DNA from: Oricola sp.
GTDB lineage: Bacteria > Pseudomonadota > Alphaproteobacteria > Rhizobiales > Rhizobiaceae
Direction: 5' to 3'
DNA length: 64,000 bases
NCBI RefSeq assembly: GCF_022763245.1
Contig: NZ_JALEGV010000012.1
Location: 248,001 to 312,000 of the forward strand
Under the pieces are notes generated by a model that saw only the letters and a list, made by a program, of their open reading frames with translations, searched no databases and had not been told where the DNA came from. Position numbers and translations under genes: made by a program. Below, one piece after another: positions 34,469 to 44,647 of the stretch. Positions within the stretch are counted from its first letter, which is position 1, and each line of letters begins with the position of its first letter.

Positions 34469-35272
34469 ATGACCACTGCACAAGACTTCACTCTCGCGGA
34501 ACTGATCGTCGTCGCGGCCGCCGAGGCGTGGCGGGGCGACGGCGAATTGCTGGGCACGGGCATCGGCCCGCTGCCGCGCCTGGCGGTCAGCCTTGCCAAG
34601 ATGACCTTCGAACCCGGCCTGCAACTGACGGACGGCGAAGCCTTCCTGACCGAGGAACCGGTCCCGATCGGTCCGCGCGGCGACTACAAGCCGAAATATA
34701 CGGGCCGGATGCACTACACCCGCGTCTTCGACAGCGTCTGGTCGGGTCGTCGCCACGCGATGGTGACGCCGGTGCAGGTCGACCGCTGGGGACAGGCCAA
34801 CATCTCGGCGCTCGGCCCCGACTTCAAGAAGCCGAAGGTCCAGATGCTCGGCGTTCGCGGTTTTCCCGGGAACAGCGTCTCGCACAAGAACTCCATGTTC
34901 CTGCCCAACCACTCCAAGCGCACCTTCATCGAGGGCGAGGTCGACGTGGTCGCCAGCGTCGGCTTCAAGAAAGACACCTGGCCGGCCAACGCACCGGAAG
35001 ACTTCGTAAAGCTGGGACTGATCGTCACCAATCTCTGCGTCTTCGACTTCAACGGGCCTGACCATGCGGCGCGCGTCCTGTCGCTGCATCCCGGCGTGAG
35101 CTTCGACGAGGTGCAGGACAACACCGGCTTCCCGATGCTGAAGGCGGACGGCATGACGGAGACCGCGGCGCCCACGCAAGAGCAGATCGAGCTCATCAAC
35201 AGGGTCGATCCTCACAATGTCCGCGCCAAGGTGCTCAGGGACAATCCGCCCGGTATCCGCCCGGCCGCCTGA
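34469..35272 (+). CDS. ipdB: IpdB-like subunit of the ring-cleaving COCHEA-CoA hydrolase
   Basis: A 267-aa CoA-transferase beta-fold protein. [55 protein letters not shown] and [17 protein letters not shown] follow IpdB (Rv3552) closely from memory. It forms the hydrolase with IpdA, opening COCHEA-CoA to a methyl-oxo-octanedioyl-CoA chain. ATG 34469 is used because the domain begins there. An acyl-CoA dehydrogenase gene follows after 41 bp in the same operon. Confidence 0.85.
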   Translation: MTTAQDFTLAELIVVAAAEAWRGDGELLGTGIGPLPRLAVSLAKMTFEPGLQLTDGEAFLTEEPVPIGPRGDYKPKYTGRMHYTRVFDSVWSGRRHAMVTPVQVDRWGQANISALGPDFKKPKVQMLGVRGFPGNSVSHKNSMFLPNHSKRTFIEGEVDVVASVGFKKDTWPANAPEDFVKLGLIVTNLCVFDFNGPDHAARVLSLHPGVSFDEVQDNTGFPMLKADGMTETAAPTQEQIELINRVDPHNVRAKVLRDNPPGIRPAA

Positions 35273-35313
35273 CCTCCCGCCTCCCCTCGCCAACAAACGG
35301 ACATCGGTCGACC

Positions 35314-36522
<1,209 letters not shown>

Positions 36523-36525
36523 CCC

Positions 36526-37596
36526 ATGGACGCCGCCCGTTTCGTCGGCACGGAACCGCTGCCCCCGGACAGCCCGATCGAGCCTGCGCGGCTGCAGGCC
36601 TATCTCCGCGGCCATCTGCCGGGCTGTGACGGCGACCTAACCGTCGAGCGTTTCCGCGGCGGCCAATCGAACCCGACCATGGTTCTCTCCTTCGACGGCG
36701 AGCGCAAGCTCGTGCTTCGCAAGAAGCCGGACGGCAAGCTCCTACCGTCCGCGCACGCCGTCGATCGCGAATTCCGCGTCATTTCCGCCCTCTGCGACAA
36801 TGGCGTGCCCGTGGCCCGTCCACGCCTGCTCTGCGACGACGACGGCGTCGTCGGCACCATGTTCTACATCATGGATTACGTGGAGGGCCGCTCGTTCTGG
36901 GAACCCTGGCTTCCGGACCTGGCGCCTGCCGATCGCAGGGCGATCTATGCCGAAATGGGCCGCGTCATCGCGAGATTGCACCAGATCGACCATGTCGCGG
37001 CGGGGCTGGAGGATTTCGGCCGTCCGAACGACTATGTGGCGCGCCAGGTCGCGCGCTGGTCGAAGCAGTATCGCGCGTCGGAGACGGAGACCATCGAGGC
37101 GATGGACCGCCTGATCGACTGGCTGCCCGAGAACATCCCCGTCCAGCGCCGCGCGAGCCTCATTCACGGCGACTACCGGATCGACAACATGATCTTCCAT
37201 CCGGCCGAACCGCGCATCCTGGCGGTCGTCGATTGGGAGTTGTCGACCATCGGCGACCCCGTGGCAGACTTCGCCTATCACATGCTGAGCTGGCACTTTC
37301 CGCGCAAGCCCTATCGGGGGCTCGCCGATATCGACCTCGCGCCGCTCGGCATTCCCGGAGAACGCGAATACCGCGACGCCTATCTCGCCGCGACCGGCCA
37401 GCAGGACGTCAGCGACCGGGACTGGTACGCCTATCTGGCATTCTGCCTGTTTCGCGTCGCCGCGATCCGCCAGGGCATCATGAAACGCGTGACCGAGGGC
37501 ACCGCCTCCAACGCGCATGCCCGCGAGGCCGGCGCGCTTGCCCGCCCCGTTTCCGAACTCGGCTGGCGCTACGCCCAACGCGCGATGCAGATGTGA
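36526..37596 (+). CDS. Phosphotransferase (APH/ACAD10-kinase-like) family protein
   Basis: A 356-aa kinase-fold protein with VLRKKPDG around the ATP lysine (63-70), catalytic loop HGDYRIDN (214-221) and metal motif VVDWELSTIGDP (234-245). All key kinase residues appear intact. Homologues fused or adjacent to ACAD10/11-type dehydrogenases phosphorylate the hydroxyl of hydroxyacyl-CoAs so that it can be eliminated. Its position directly after such a dehydrogenase (3 bp) supports that role. An antibiotic-resistance function is unlikely in this context. Confidence 0.85.
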   Translation: MDAARFVGTEPLPPDSPIEPARLQAYLRGHLPGCDGDLTVERFRGGQSNPTMVLSFDGERKLVLRKKPDGKLLPSAHAVDREFRVISALCDNGVPVARPRLLCDDDGVVGTMFYIMDYVEGRSFWEPWLPDLAPADRRAIYAEMGRVIARLHQIDHVAAGLEDFGRPNDYVARQVARWSKQYRASETETIEAMDRLIDWLPENIPVQRRASLIHGDYRIDNMIFHPAEPRILAVVDWELSTIGDPVADFAYHMLSWHFPRKPYRGLADIDLAPLGIPGEREYRDAYLAATGQQDVSDRDWYAYLAFCLFRVAAIRQGIMKRVTEGTASNAHAREAGALARPVSELGWRYAQRAMQM

Positions 37597-37614
37597 CAAC
37601 CAACGAGGACGACG

Positions 37615-38391
37615 ATGAGCGAAGCGGCAGATCTCTTTCCCCAGGGCGCGCGCGCCCTTGTCATCGGTGGCAGCGGCGGCGTCGGCGCCGAAATCTGCCG
37701 CGTTCTGGCGCGTGACGGCTGCGATGTCGCGCTGACCTATTACAGCAACCAGGGGAAGGCCGAAGCGGCCGCCGCCCTCGTGCGCGACGAGGGCCGGCAA
37801 GCCTCGCTTCACCAGATCAACATCGAGGAACCGGAGCCCGTTCGCCAACTGGTCGAAGACGTCGCTTCGCAGGGCGGCATCCACACGCTCGTCTATGCAG
37901 CCGGTCCGCTCGTGCCGCTGATCCACCTGAGCAAGGTCGAGCCGGCGCTGATGAAGAAGCACCTGCTTCAGGACACGTTCGGCTTCTTCAACGTCGTGCA
38001 TTACGCCATTCCGCACCTGCGCGAGGCGCGGGGATCGATCGTTGCCGTGCAGAGCGCCGCGCAATTCCGCTACGCCTCCGCCGACGGCCTCTCCGTCGTG
38101 CCGAAATCCGGCGTCAACGCGATCATGAAGGCCGTGGCGAAAGAGGAAGGCCGTTACGGCGTCCGCGCCAATGGCGTCGCGCTCGGCATCATCGACGCCG
38201 GTCAGCATCCGGAACTCATCAAGCAGGGCTTCATCGACGAGAAATACGTCGCCGCGGCGGCCGCCAACGTGCCGCTGAAGTTCTGGGGCGCGCCCATCGA
38301 CGTGGCGGAAGCCGTCACCTATCTCGCCTCGGGCCGGGCGCGTTTCGTCAGCGGTCAGGTCATCAATGTCGATGGCGGCTATCACGTCTAG
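37615..38391 (+). CDS. SDR-fold protein lacking the catalytic tyrosine
   Basis: A 258-aa SDR-like protein with the nucleotide loop GGSGGVG (18-24) and S147 in the serine strand (AVQSAAQ). The usual YxxxK reads SVVPK, so S160 stands where Tyr is expected and K164 is kept; Y153 is nearby but out of register. The C-terminal GQVINVDGGYH is normal. It may be a reductase with an altered active site or a non-catalytic partner. It lies 18 bp after the kinase gene; its end overlaps the GMC gene by 26 bp. Confidence 0.75.
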   Translation: MSEAADLFPQGARALVIGGSGGVGAEICRVLARDGCDVALTYYSNQGKAEAAAALVRDEGRQASLHQINIEEPEPVRQLVEDVASQGGIHTLVYAAGPLVPLIHLSKVEPALMKKHLLQDTFGFFNVVHYAIPHLREARGSIVAVQSAAQFRYASADGLSVVPKSGVNAIMKAVAKEEGRYGVRANGVALGIIDAGQHPELIKQGFIDEKYVAAAAANVPLKFWGAPIDVAEAVTYLASGRARFVSGQVINVDGGYHV

Positions 38392-39991
38392 GGTCGCGCG
38401 GTCCGGGCGTTCGCCGGACTACGACTATGTGATCGTCGGCGGCGGGTCAGCCGGATGCGTGCTCGCCAACCGCCTGAGCGAGGATCCCGGGTGCCGCGTC
38501 CTGCTGATGGAAGCGGGACCGGGCTGGTATCACCCTTTGTCGGACATGCCGCGCGGATGGGTCACGCTGACCGCGCACAAGCATCGCGCCTGGTCCTTCC
38601 CGGTCGAACCGGAGGAAGGCCGCCCTGCCGGCGAAAGCTGGGCGCGCGGGCGCGGGATCGGCGGGTCGAGCGCCATCAACGGCATGGTCTACTGCCACGG
38701 CGCGCCGCAGGACTATGACGCATGGAGCAAATTCGGCGTCGGCGGTTGGGACTGGAAGCAGTTTCAACGCGCCTTTGCAGCGCTTGAACGCAAACCCGAC
38801 GGCAGCGGCGGCCCGCTCGACACCGGCACCCGCCCCCTCGCCGAACCGCTGTGCAGCGCGGTCATCGAGGCCGGCCGTGCCATGGGATTGCAGCCGAGAG
38901 ACATCATCCGTGGCGCGGGCGAAGAGGCCGTCGGCACCTATGCACACACCGTCGGCAGAAGCGGACGGCGCTCGAGCGCGGCGCGCACATTTCTCGATCC
39001 CGTCCGCGGCCGCCGCAACGTCACGGTGATGGCGAACGCGCAGGCGACACGAATCCTGGTCGAGGGCGGGCGCGCCAGGGGTGTCGCGTTCCGGCGGGGC
39101 CGGCAGGTGGATACCGTTCGCGGCCGGGAGATCATCCTTTCGTGCGGGACGATGCAGTCGCCGCAGCTGCTCCAGCTTTCGGGGATCGGACCGGAAAGGG
39201 TCCTGCGAGCCGCCGGCGTGAGGTGCGTGACCGACCTGCCCGGCGTCGGCGAGAACCTGGCCGAACACCTCGTGATCGCCCTGCCCCAACGGCTCAGGGA
39301 CTTTCCGAGCCACAACGCCCGGCTGAGAGGGGTCGCGCTTATCCGTGAAGTCGCGCGATACTACCTGACCGGTACGGGCCTGATGAGCTACGGGGCGTCG
39401 GAAATGGGTGCTTTCGTGCGCTCGTCGCCGTTGGCGGACTACCCCGACATCCAGATCTCGCTGTCGCCCTACACCTTCGCGCGTGGTCTTCTGCAGGGCC
39501 GGCTCCGCCTCGAAGCCGAGCCCGGGCTGACGGTGATCGGCTACGCGCTCCGCCCGGACAGCCGCGGCACGGTCTCCATCCGCAGCGGGTCCATCTGCGA
39601 CCTGCCAGCAATCGTCCCGCGTTGGCTGCATGCCGAGAGCGACCGGTCTCTCGCCGTTGCCATGATGCGCGCCATGCGCGATTTCGCCAGCCAGCCGCCG
39701 CTCGCCCGCTTCCTGGAAAAGGAAATCTGGCCGGGTGCCTCCGTGACGGGTGACGCCGAGATGCTGAAGGCGTTTCGGGGAAGCTTCGTGTCGGGCCTCC
39801 ACGCCGTCGGCACATGCCGGATGGGCGATGACGGCATGGCCGTGGTCGACGACGGTCTCCGCGTTCGCGGCGTCGAAGGATTGCGCGTGGTCGACGCCTC
39901 GGTGATCCCCGCCCCGGTTTCCAGCAACACCAACGGCCCGGTCATGGCGCTGGCGTGGCTGGCGGCCGAGAGGATCGTCGCCGGACGATAA
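38366..39991 (+). CDS. GMC-family FAD oxidoreductase (choline dehydrogenase-like)
   Basis: A 541-aa GMC oxidoreductase: FAD motif YVIVGGGSAGCVLANRLSEDP begins near residue 21; GRGIGGSSAINGMVY near 94-108 and SCGTMQSPQLLQLSGIG are the two GMC signatures; the catalytic histidine is in GLHAVGTCRMG and the C-terminal asparagine in SNTNGPVMALAW. It probably oxidises an alcohol and passes electrons to a quinone or oxygen. The start lies inside the SDR gene (ATG 38366 or 38372). It is the last gene of the ipdAB operon. A sterol or steroid alcohol is possible, not shown. Confidence 0.85.
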   Translation: MSMAAITSRVARSGRSPDYDYVIVGGGSAGCVLANRLSEDPGCRVLLMEAGPGWYHPLSDMPRGWVTLTAHKHRAWSFPVEPEEGRPAGESWARGRGIGGSSAINGMVYCHGAPQDYDAWSKFGVGGWDWKQFQRAFAALERKPDGSGGPLDTGTRPLAEPLCSAVIEAGRAMGLQPRDIIRGAGEEAVGTYAHTVGRSGRRSSAARTFLDPVRGRRNVTVMANAQATRILVEGGRARGVAFRRGRQVDTVRGREIILSCGTMQSPQLLQLSGIGPERVLRAAGVRCVTDLPGVGENLAEHLVIALPQRLRDFPSHNARLRGVALIREVARYYLTGTGLMSYGASEMGAFVRSSPLADYPDIQISLSPYTFARGLLQGRLRLEAEPGLTVIGYALRPDSRGTVSIRSGSICDLPAIVPRWLHAESDRSLAVAMMRAMRDFASQPPLARFLEKEIWPGASVTGDAEMLKAFRGSFVSGLHAVGTCRMGDDGMAVVDDGLRVRGVEGLRVVDASVIPAPVSSNTNGPVMALAWLAAERIVAGR

Positions 39992-40232
39992 CGCGCGCCT
40001 CGGCGAAGCAGACGTCGATATCCCGTTCGCAAGCAGGCTGCCGAGCGCGTCTGTCGCCGGGCGATCCTCGTTGCGGATCAGCGCCGGAAGGCCTACCAAG
40101 GCAAGAACGCCATTGCAGACCCTTCAAGCCGACAAGACTTGGCACCCGCCCGTTCAGTCGGCCCGCCAAAGACCTCACCGCAACAAGAGCCCGACCCGGG
40201 TTCGCTGACACACGAACATTCGGAGTATCGCC

Positions 40233-40862
40233 GTGATCGATTTCTACACCTGGACCACGCCAAACGGCCGCAAGGTCTCCATCATGCTGGAAGAACTCGG
40301 TATCGACTACACCGTGCACCCGATCAATATCGGCGAGGGAGAGCAGAAGGCGCCGGACTATCTGAAGATCAGCCCGAACAACAAGATCCCGGCGATCGTC
40401 GACCGCGACACTGGCATGACGCTGATGGAATCGGGCGCGATCCTGATCTATCTCGCCGAGAAATACGGGAAGTTTCTGCCGAAAGAAGGCGAGGCGCGCT
40501 ATCGCACGCTGGAATGGCTGATGTGGCAGATGGGAGGCCCGGGCCCGATGCTCGGCCAGGTTCACCACTTCGTGCATTTCAACCCCGGCAAGGCGCCCTA
40601 TGCCGAGGAGCGCTTTTCCGCCGAGGCCAAGCGCCTCTACGGCGTCCTGAACACGCGCCTGGAAGGCCGCGACTATCTGGTCGACGAATACACGATCGCG
40701 GACATGGCGTTGTGGCCGTGGATCTCGCGCTTCGAATGGCAGGGGATCGACCTCGCCGAATTCCCCAATGTCCGCGCCTGGTACCAACGGGTCGCGGCGC
40801 GCCCGGCCGTGCAAACCGGCTACCATGTTCCCAAGAAAGCCGGCGAGATTCCGACGGCCTGA
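40233..40862 (+). CDS. Glutathione S-transferase family protein (YfcG/YghU-like)
   Basis: A 209-aa GST with a thioredoxin-like N-terminal domain (MIDFYTWTTPNGRKVSIMLEELG, then SPNNKIPAIVD and the glutathione cis-proline/ES motif LMESGAILIYLAEKYG) and a helical C-terminal domain (ADMALWPWISRFE). TPNGRKVS near 8-15 is typical of the Nu-class disulphide reductases. GTG 40233 has GGAG about 7 bases upstream. It is separated from the GMC gene by a 241-bp gap in which I see nothing, so it may be its own unit. Confidence 0.85.
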   Translation: MIDFYTWTTPNGRKVSIMLEELGIDYTVHPINIGEGEQKAPDYLKISPNNKIPAIVDRDTGMTLMESGAILIYLAEKYGKFLPKEGEARYRTLEWLMWQMGGPGPMLGQVHHFVHFNPGKAPYAEERFSAEAKRLYGVLNTRLEGRDYLVDEYTIADMALWPWISRFEWQGIDLAEFPNVRAWYQRVAARPAVQTGYHVPKKAGEIPTA

Positions 40863-40870
40863 CCGAGGGA

Positions 40871-40891
40871 CGAGCGCTGCGCAAGCGCTCG
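40871..40891 (+). terminator. Weak hairpin after the GST gene
   Basis: An 8-bp stem (40871-40878 with 40884-40891) and a 5-nt loop, 9 bases past the GST stop, in the 169-bp gap between this gene and the convergent ABC ATPase gene. There is no clear T-run, so termination strength is uncertain. Confidence 0.35.
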
Positions 40892-41031
40892 GACAACTCC
40901 TCTTCGGAAAGGCACGCGGGCGGGCCCGCAGCCCGGCTAGTCTTGGCCGGGCCGGGTCGGTTTCCGGCTCGGCTCACGAACGGGAAGGTGCCGCTGCCGC
41001 CAACGGCAACACCGACACCCCGGCCGACGCG

Positions 41032-41829
41032 TCAGGTGTCGAGCGTGTCGTGTATCGTGCTTCGGATCCGCTCGCGGTCGGCATCGCCGATGTCTGCCGA
41101 CATCCTCAGATCGAGCGCGATCTCCGCCGGACGCTTCAACACGACGATGCGGTCGCCAATGTCGAACGCTTCGTCGATCGAGTGGGTGATGAACACCGCC
41201 GTCTTCTTGTTCTCCCGAACAAGGCGCGCGAATTCGGTCCGAAGCCGCCGCGAGGTGATTTCATCCAGCGCGGAGAACGGTTCGTCGCACAGTAGCAGCG
41301 GCGCGTCGGTGGCAAAGGCCCGACTGATGGAAACGCGCTGGCGCATCCCGCCTGACAGCGCATGCGGATAGTCGTTCTCGTGCCCTCTCAGCCCCAGTGC
41401 ATTCAGCCAGTAGAGCGCCCGCTCGGTACGCTCGGCGGCGGAGAGCCCCAGCGTCTCGAGTCCGAATTCGACATTCTTCACGGCGCTGCGCCAGGGCAGC
41501 AACCTGTCGGACTGGAAGACGATGGCCATCTTCCCCCGATACGAGTTGAAATCGGAGAAGGGCGAATTGCCCATCACTTCGACCGTGCCTTCGGTTGGCG
41601 ACATCAGGCCGGAGATCATGTTGAACATGGTCGACTTGCCACAGCCGGTCTTGCCGAGCAGCGCGACAAGCGCGCCTTTGTGGATCTCGAGCGAGAGATC
41701 GTCGACGGCGAGGAGAGAGCCGAAACGCTTCGATACGTTTCGGAACGCGATCTCGACTTCGGCGCCTTCAGGCGCGGCGTAACGCATGTCTTCGAGGGAT
41801 AGCATCTGATCTGCCTTCAGCACATTCAT
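41032..41829 (-). CDS. SsuB/TauB-like ABC transporter ATPase
   Basis: A 265-aa ATPase with Walker A GKTGCGKST (59-67), signature LSGGMRQR (158-165), Walker B LLLCDEP (178-184) and ALDE. The FQSDRLLPWRSAVKNVEFGLE segment is typical of nitrate/sulfonate/taurine (SsuB/TauB/NrtCD) ATPases. ATG 41829 is chosen because AGGGGCGG lies just upstream. It is the third gene of the binding protein-permease-ATPase operon transcribed from 43627. Confidence 0.9.
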   Translation of the reverse strand: MNVLKADQMLSLEDMRYAAPEGAEVEIAFRNVSKRFGSLLAVDDLSLEIHKGALVALLGKTGCGKSTMFNMISGLMSPTEGTVEVMGNSPFSDFNSYRGKMAIVFQSDRLLPWRSAVKNVEFGLETLGLSAAERTERALYWLNALGLRGHENDYPHALSGGMRQRVSISRAFATDAPLLLCDEPFSALDEITSRRLRTEFARLVRENKKTAVFITHSIDEAFDIGDRIVVLKRPAEIALDLRMSADIGDADRERIRSTIHDTLDT

Positions 41830-41840
41830 GAGACCGCCCC

Positions 41841-42647
41841 TTAGCTGCGTTCGGATTTCGAACGATGCCTGACGGCAACTTGCTCGAATTTCGACAGGAT
41901 CCACTGGAACAGAAGGACGAAGAAAACCAGTTGCAGGGTCCAGGCCAGCGCACCGGCCATGTCGAAGAGTTGCTGTTGCTGGAGGAGCTGGTAGCCGACA
42001 CCGCCGGAGGATCCGACGAGTTCCGCAACCACCACCACGCGCGACGCGTTGCCGAGATTGACCTTCCACGCGGTGATGACCTCGGGAAGGACGGCCGGGA
42101 GCACCATCGCCGTGAAGAACTTCCATCGCGTGGGACGGAAGCTCATGACCATCTCGAGAAGGTCCTTGTCCATGCCGCGCAACGCGCCGACGATCTGAAA
42201 GGTGAATGCCGGCAGCGTCGTGATCACCATGATGAAGAGGATGCGGAACTCGACTCCGTGGAACCAGATGATGGCGAATACGACCCAGGAGAGCGCCGGG
42301 ATACCTTGAAAGAAGGTCAAGGTGGGTGTGAGCAACCGATCGGCCGCCCGGAAATTCGCAATGGCGACACCCAGAACCGCGCCGAGCAGGAACGCCCCTG
42401 CCAATCCACCCAGAATACGCATCGCGGTCGCGAGAACCGAGGTGAACTGCGACCAGGTGGTAAGGATCGTCCACACTCTCGCAAAGACGTCGATGAGTGA
42501 CGGAAACAGGAACGGCGGAAAGAACAGCGAGGCGACCTGCCACGCGACCGCGATCAGGACGAAGGGCGCGGCGAGCCAGAAGGCCCACCGCGCAATGTCG
42601 AACACCGGTTCGGCAAGGGACTGCCGATCGGAAGCCACATCGCTCAT
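41841..42647 (-). CDS. SsuC/TauC-like ABC transporter permease
   Basis: A 268-aa permease with about six membrane segments. The BPD_transp_1 loop is clear (AWKVNLGNASRVVVVAELVGSSGGVGYQL), preceded by FFQGIPALSWVVFAIIWFHGVEFRILFI. It belongs to the nitrate/sulfonate/taurine/hydroxymethylpyrimidine permease group. It overlaps the binding-protein gene by 4 bp and precedes the ATPase gene by 11 bp. Confidence 0.9.
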   Translation of the reverse strand: MSDVASDRQSLAEPVFDIARWAFWLAAPFVLIAVAWQVASLFFPPFLFPSLIDVFARVWTILTTWSQFTSVLATAMRILGGLAGAFLLGAVLGVAIANFRAADRLLTPTLTFFQGIPALSWVVFAIIWFHGVEFRILFIMVITTLPAFTFQIVGALRGMDKDLLEMVMSFRPTRWKFFTAMVLPAVLPEVITAWKVNLGNASRVVVVAELVGSSGGVGYQLLQQQQLFDMAGALAWTLQLVFFVLLFQWILSKFEQVAVRHRSKSERS

Positions 42648-43627
42648 TCGCTTGTTGCTCCATCGATCGTGGCATCGGTCGGCATTTTCGGCAGGTAGCC
42701 GAGTTCAACACCCACCTTGTAGACGCTGCGGATTTCTTCCGTCATGTCCGAGGCCTTGGCCACATTGAGCCCCAGCCGGTCATTCTGCTTGATCAGAGTG
42801 ACGTAGTTGTTGCGCACGTCGTCCGTGCCGTTGCCCGCGATGATCGCGGCGGCATCCTCGGGGTTGGCCATCACGTAGTCGGCGGCATCCGAGTATGCGG
42901 CGAAGAGCGCCTCCACGGCCTCGGGATTGGCTTCCACCCAATCACGATGCGCGGCGACGCCGAGATACGGGATCTTTTCCGATCCGGCGAACTCGGCCCA
43001 CGCACCCTTGATGTTCAGGTCGATCGAGCGGATCGCATCGTTCTGCGCCGACAGCGATGTGAAAGCTGGCTCCCAGAGCTGCACGGCGGCGGCACGGTCC
43101 GCCATCGCATAGCCGACGAGGCCCGGGGGCGCCGTGTTCACGGCCGTGACCGTCGACAGGTCGACACCCTGCTGGGCGGCAAGCCAGCGAAACATCTGGT
43201 AATTGGTCGTTCCGGTCGCGGCGGCAAGATCCTTGCCGGCCAGGTCGCCCAGGGACTGGACGTCGTCACGTGTCGTGACCACCGCGCCCCAATAGTCGAA
43301 GAGATTGAAAAGGTAGGTCGCCTCGACGCCGCGCGCCTCAGCCAGTCCGACGGTCAGCAGAGCCGCCGAGCCGCCCACCTTGAATTCGCCGGAATTGAAC
43401 TGCGCGGCATAGGCGTCCGGCGTCCGCTGCTCGAAGGTGATGTCGAGCCCGTGCGCCTCGTCGAAGCCCTGGCTCTCGATGATCGGCGGCAGGAACGCGC
43501 CGAGGGACGGCGGTCCGAACACCACGATGGAGACCTCGGTGAGCGCGTCCTGGGCCGCAGCGGGGCCGCAAAATGCGACGCTTGCCGCGATGGCGGTGGC
43601 CGACAACAGCTGTTGAATGGTTCTCAT
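42644..43627 (-). CDS. SsuA/NMT1-like ABC transporter substrate-binding protein
   Basis: A 327-aa periplasmic protein. I chose ATG 43627 because GGGAGGAAAA stands upstream and a signal peptide follows (MRTIQQLLSATAIAASVAFC, cleavage after AAAQ near 25). The mature part has the NMT1/SsuA layout: QFNSGEFKVGGSAALLTVGLAEARGVEATYLF, then LAGKDLAAATGTTNYQMF. The family binds sulfonates, taurine, pyrimidines or aromatic sulfonates and acids. No desulfonating enzyme is nearby, so the ligand may be a carboxylate. Confidence 0.88.
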   Translation of the reverse strand: MRTIQQLLSATAIAASVAFCGPAAAQDALTEVSIVVFGPPSLGAFLPPIIESQGFDEAHGLDITFEQRTPDAYAAQFNSGEFKVGGSAALLTVGLAEARGVEATYLFNLFDYWGAVVTTRDDVQSLGDLAGKDLAAATGTTNYQMFRWLAAQQGVDLSTVTAVNTAPPGLVGYAMADRAAAVQLWEPAFTSLSAQNDAIRSIDLNIKGAWAEFAGSEKIPYLGVAAHRDWVEANPEAVEALFAAYSDAADYVMANPEDAAAIIAGNGTDDVRNNYVTLIKQNDRLGLNVAKASDMTEEIRSVYKVGVELGYLPKMPTDATIDGATSE

Positions 43628-43695
43628 GTTTTCCTCCCTACGTCGCGCTTGTGCTGGGCTCGAAATCGCCAGACCGCGCTCAATTGCCATCAAAC

Positions 43696-43723
43696 GTTAC
43701 AGTCCGATTGCGCAAATTGTCAA
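43696..43723 (-). promoter_or_regulatory. Putative sigma-70 promoter of the SsuABC-like operon
   Basis: On the minus strand TTGACA (43718-43723) and TGTAAC (43696-43701) are 16 bp apart and lie about 70 bp before ATG 43627, in an AT-rich gap (43628-43897) with no gene. Confidence 0.4.
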
Positions 43724-43754
43724 ATTATTTATGGTTCATTCTGAGATAAGGCTT

Positions 43755-43773
43755 ATAATTATGATACAATTAT
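43755..43773. promoter_or_regulatory. AT-rich inverted repeat, candidate regulator site
   Basis: ATAATT-7 nt-AATTAT just upstream of the putative promoter for the ABC operon and 125 bp before the divergent TauE/SafE gene. The minus strand reads AATTGTATCATAATT, which recalls the AT-rich GTAT-type half sites of GntR/FCD operators. Assignment to the regulator at 48741 is a guess. Confidence 0.35.
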
Positions 43774-43897
43774 GTTGCAGGCGCGAAGGTCAATTGCCCT
43801 TTCCGGCAGATTTCTCAACAAAATCAATCACAGCACTGTTCGCAGTCGCCACATCACCCATAAGCGATTGGCACATTGTCATAGTCCGGAGTGTTTC

Positions 43898-44647
43898 ATG
43901 ATGAGTGCTGGAATCCTCGGTGCCGCGTTCCTCCTGCTGGCGATCGGTGGCGCGCTGAAGGGGATTGTCGGCATTGGGCTGCCCATGGTCGCCATTCCCG
44001 GTCTCGCTTTGCTTGTCGGGTTGCCAAAGGCACTGGCGATCGTCGCCGTGCCTGTCGCGGCGGCCAATCTCGTGCAGGTCTGGCAGTTTCGCCATGCGTT
44101 CGCGGACCGTGGAGCGCTCTTGCCCTTCATCCTCGCAGGAGGCGCCGGCACTGCCGTGGGGACCTCGTTGCTCGTCAGCATCCCCGAGGCTCTGCTCGAG
44201 ATCGGCCTCGCCGCAATCCTGATCATCTACATCGTCTTGCGGCTCGCGGCTCCGACGCTCGCGATGCAACCGCAGGCCGCGCGCCGCCTGGCCTTGCCGG
44301 TTGGGCTTGCCGCAGGCCTGCTGCATGGCCTGACCGGCATTTCGGGCCCGATCGGGATTACGTTCTTTCACGCCCAGCGCCCGACGCGGCCCTTGTTCGT
44401 GTTTTCCACCGGCGTGATGTTCTTCGTCTTCGCAGCCGTACAGATCCCCGTTCTGGGCGTCACGGGCTTGTTCGCCGAAGGCGTCCTGGCCACCGGGCTG
44501 CTCACCTTGCCGGCAGTGGCCATCGGCTTGTGGGGTGGGAATGTGCTGGCGCGTCGAATTCCGATCAGGCTGTTCGACAATCTGGTGCTCGCCGTGTTGG
44601 GCTGGACCGCGCTCGCGCTGCTTTGGCGTGCCTATCAGGGCGGTTAG
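43898..44647 (+). CDS. TauE/SafE family membrane permease (first copy)
   Basis: A 249-aa membrane protein with about eight hydrophobic segments in two repeats. The TauE/SafE features GGALKGIVGIGLPMVAIPGL near the N-terminus and GLLHGLTGISGPIGITFF in the second half are present. The family exports sulfite, sulfoacetate or other small anions. ATG 43898 (or 43901) has GGAG 7-10 bases upstream. It is divergent from the SsuABC-like operon and runs tail to tail into a second family member with overlapping stop codons. Confidence 0.88.
   Translation: MMSAGILGAAFLLLAIGGALKGIVGIGLPMVAIPGLALLVGLPKALAIVAVPVAAANLVQVWQFRHAFADRGALLPFILAGGAGTAVGTSLLVSIPEALLEIGLAAILIIYIVLRLAAPTLAMQPQAARRLALPVGLAAGLLHGLTGISGPIGITFFHAQRPTRPLFVFSTGVMFFVFAAVQIPVLGVTGLFAEGVLATGLLTLPAVAIGLWGGNVLARRIPIRLFDNLVLAVLGWTALALLWRAYQGG

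Noticed and set aside
36526-37596. Aminoglycoside resistance kinase
   Set aside because: The fold matches, but direct coupling to an ACAD10/11-type dehydrogenase points to hydroxyacyl-CoA phosphorylation instead.
39992-40232. A gene or RNA in the 241-bp gap between the GMC and GST genes
   Set aside because: Open frames here are short shadows without a ribosome site, and I see no convincing hairpin or conserved RNA pattern.
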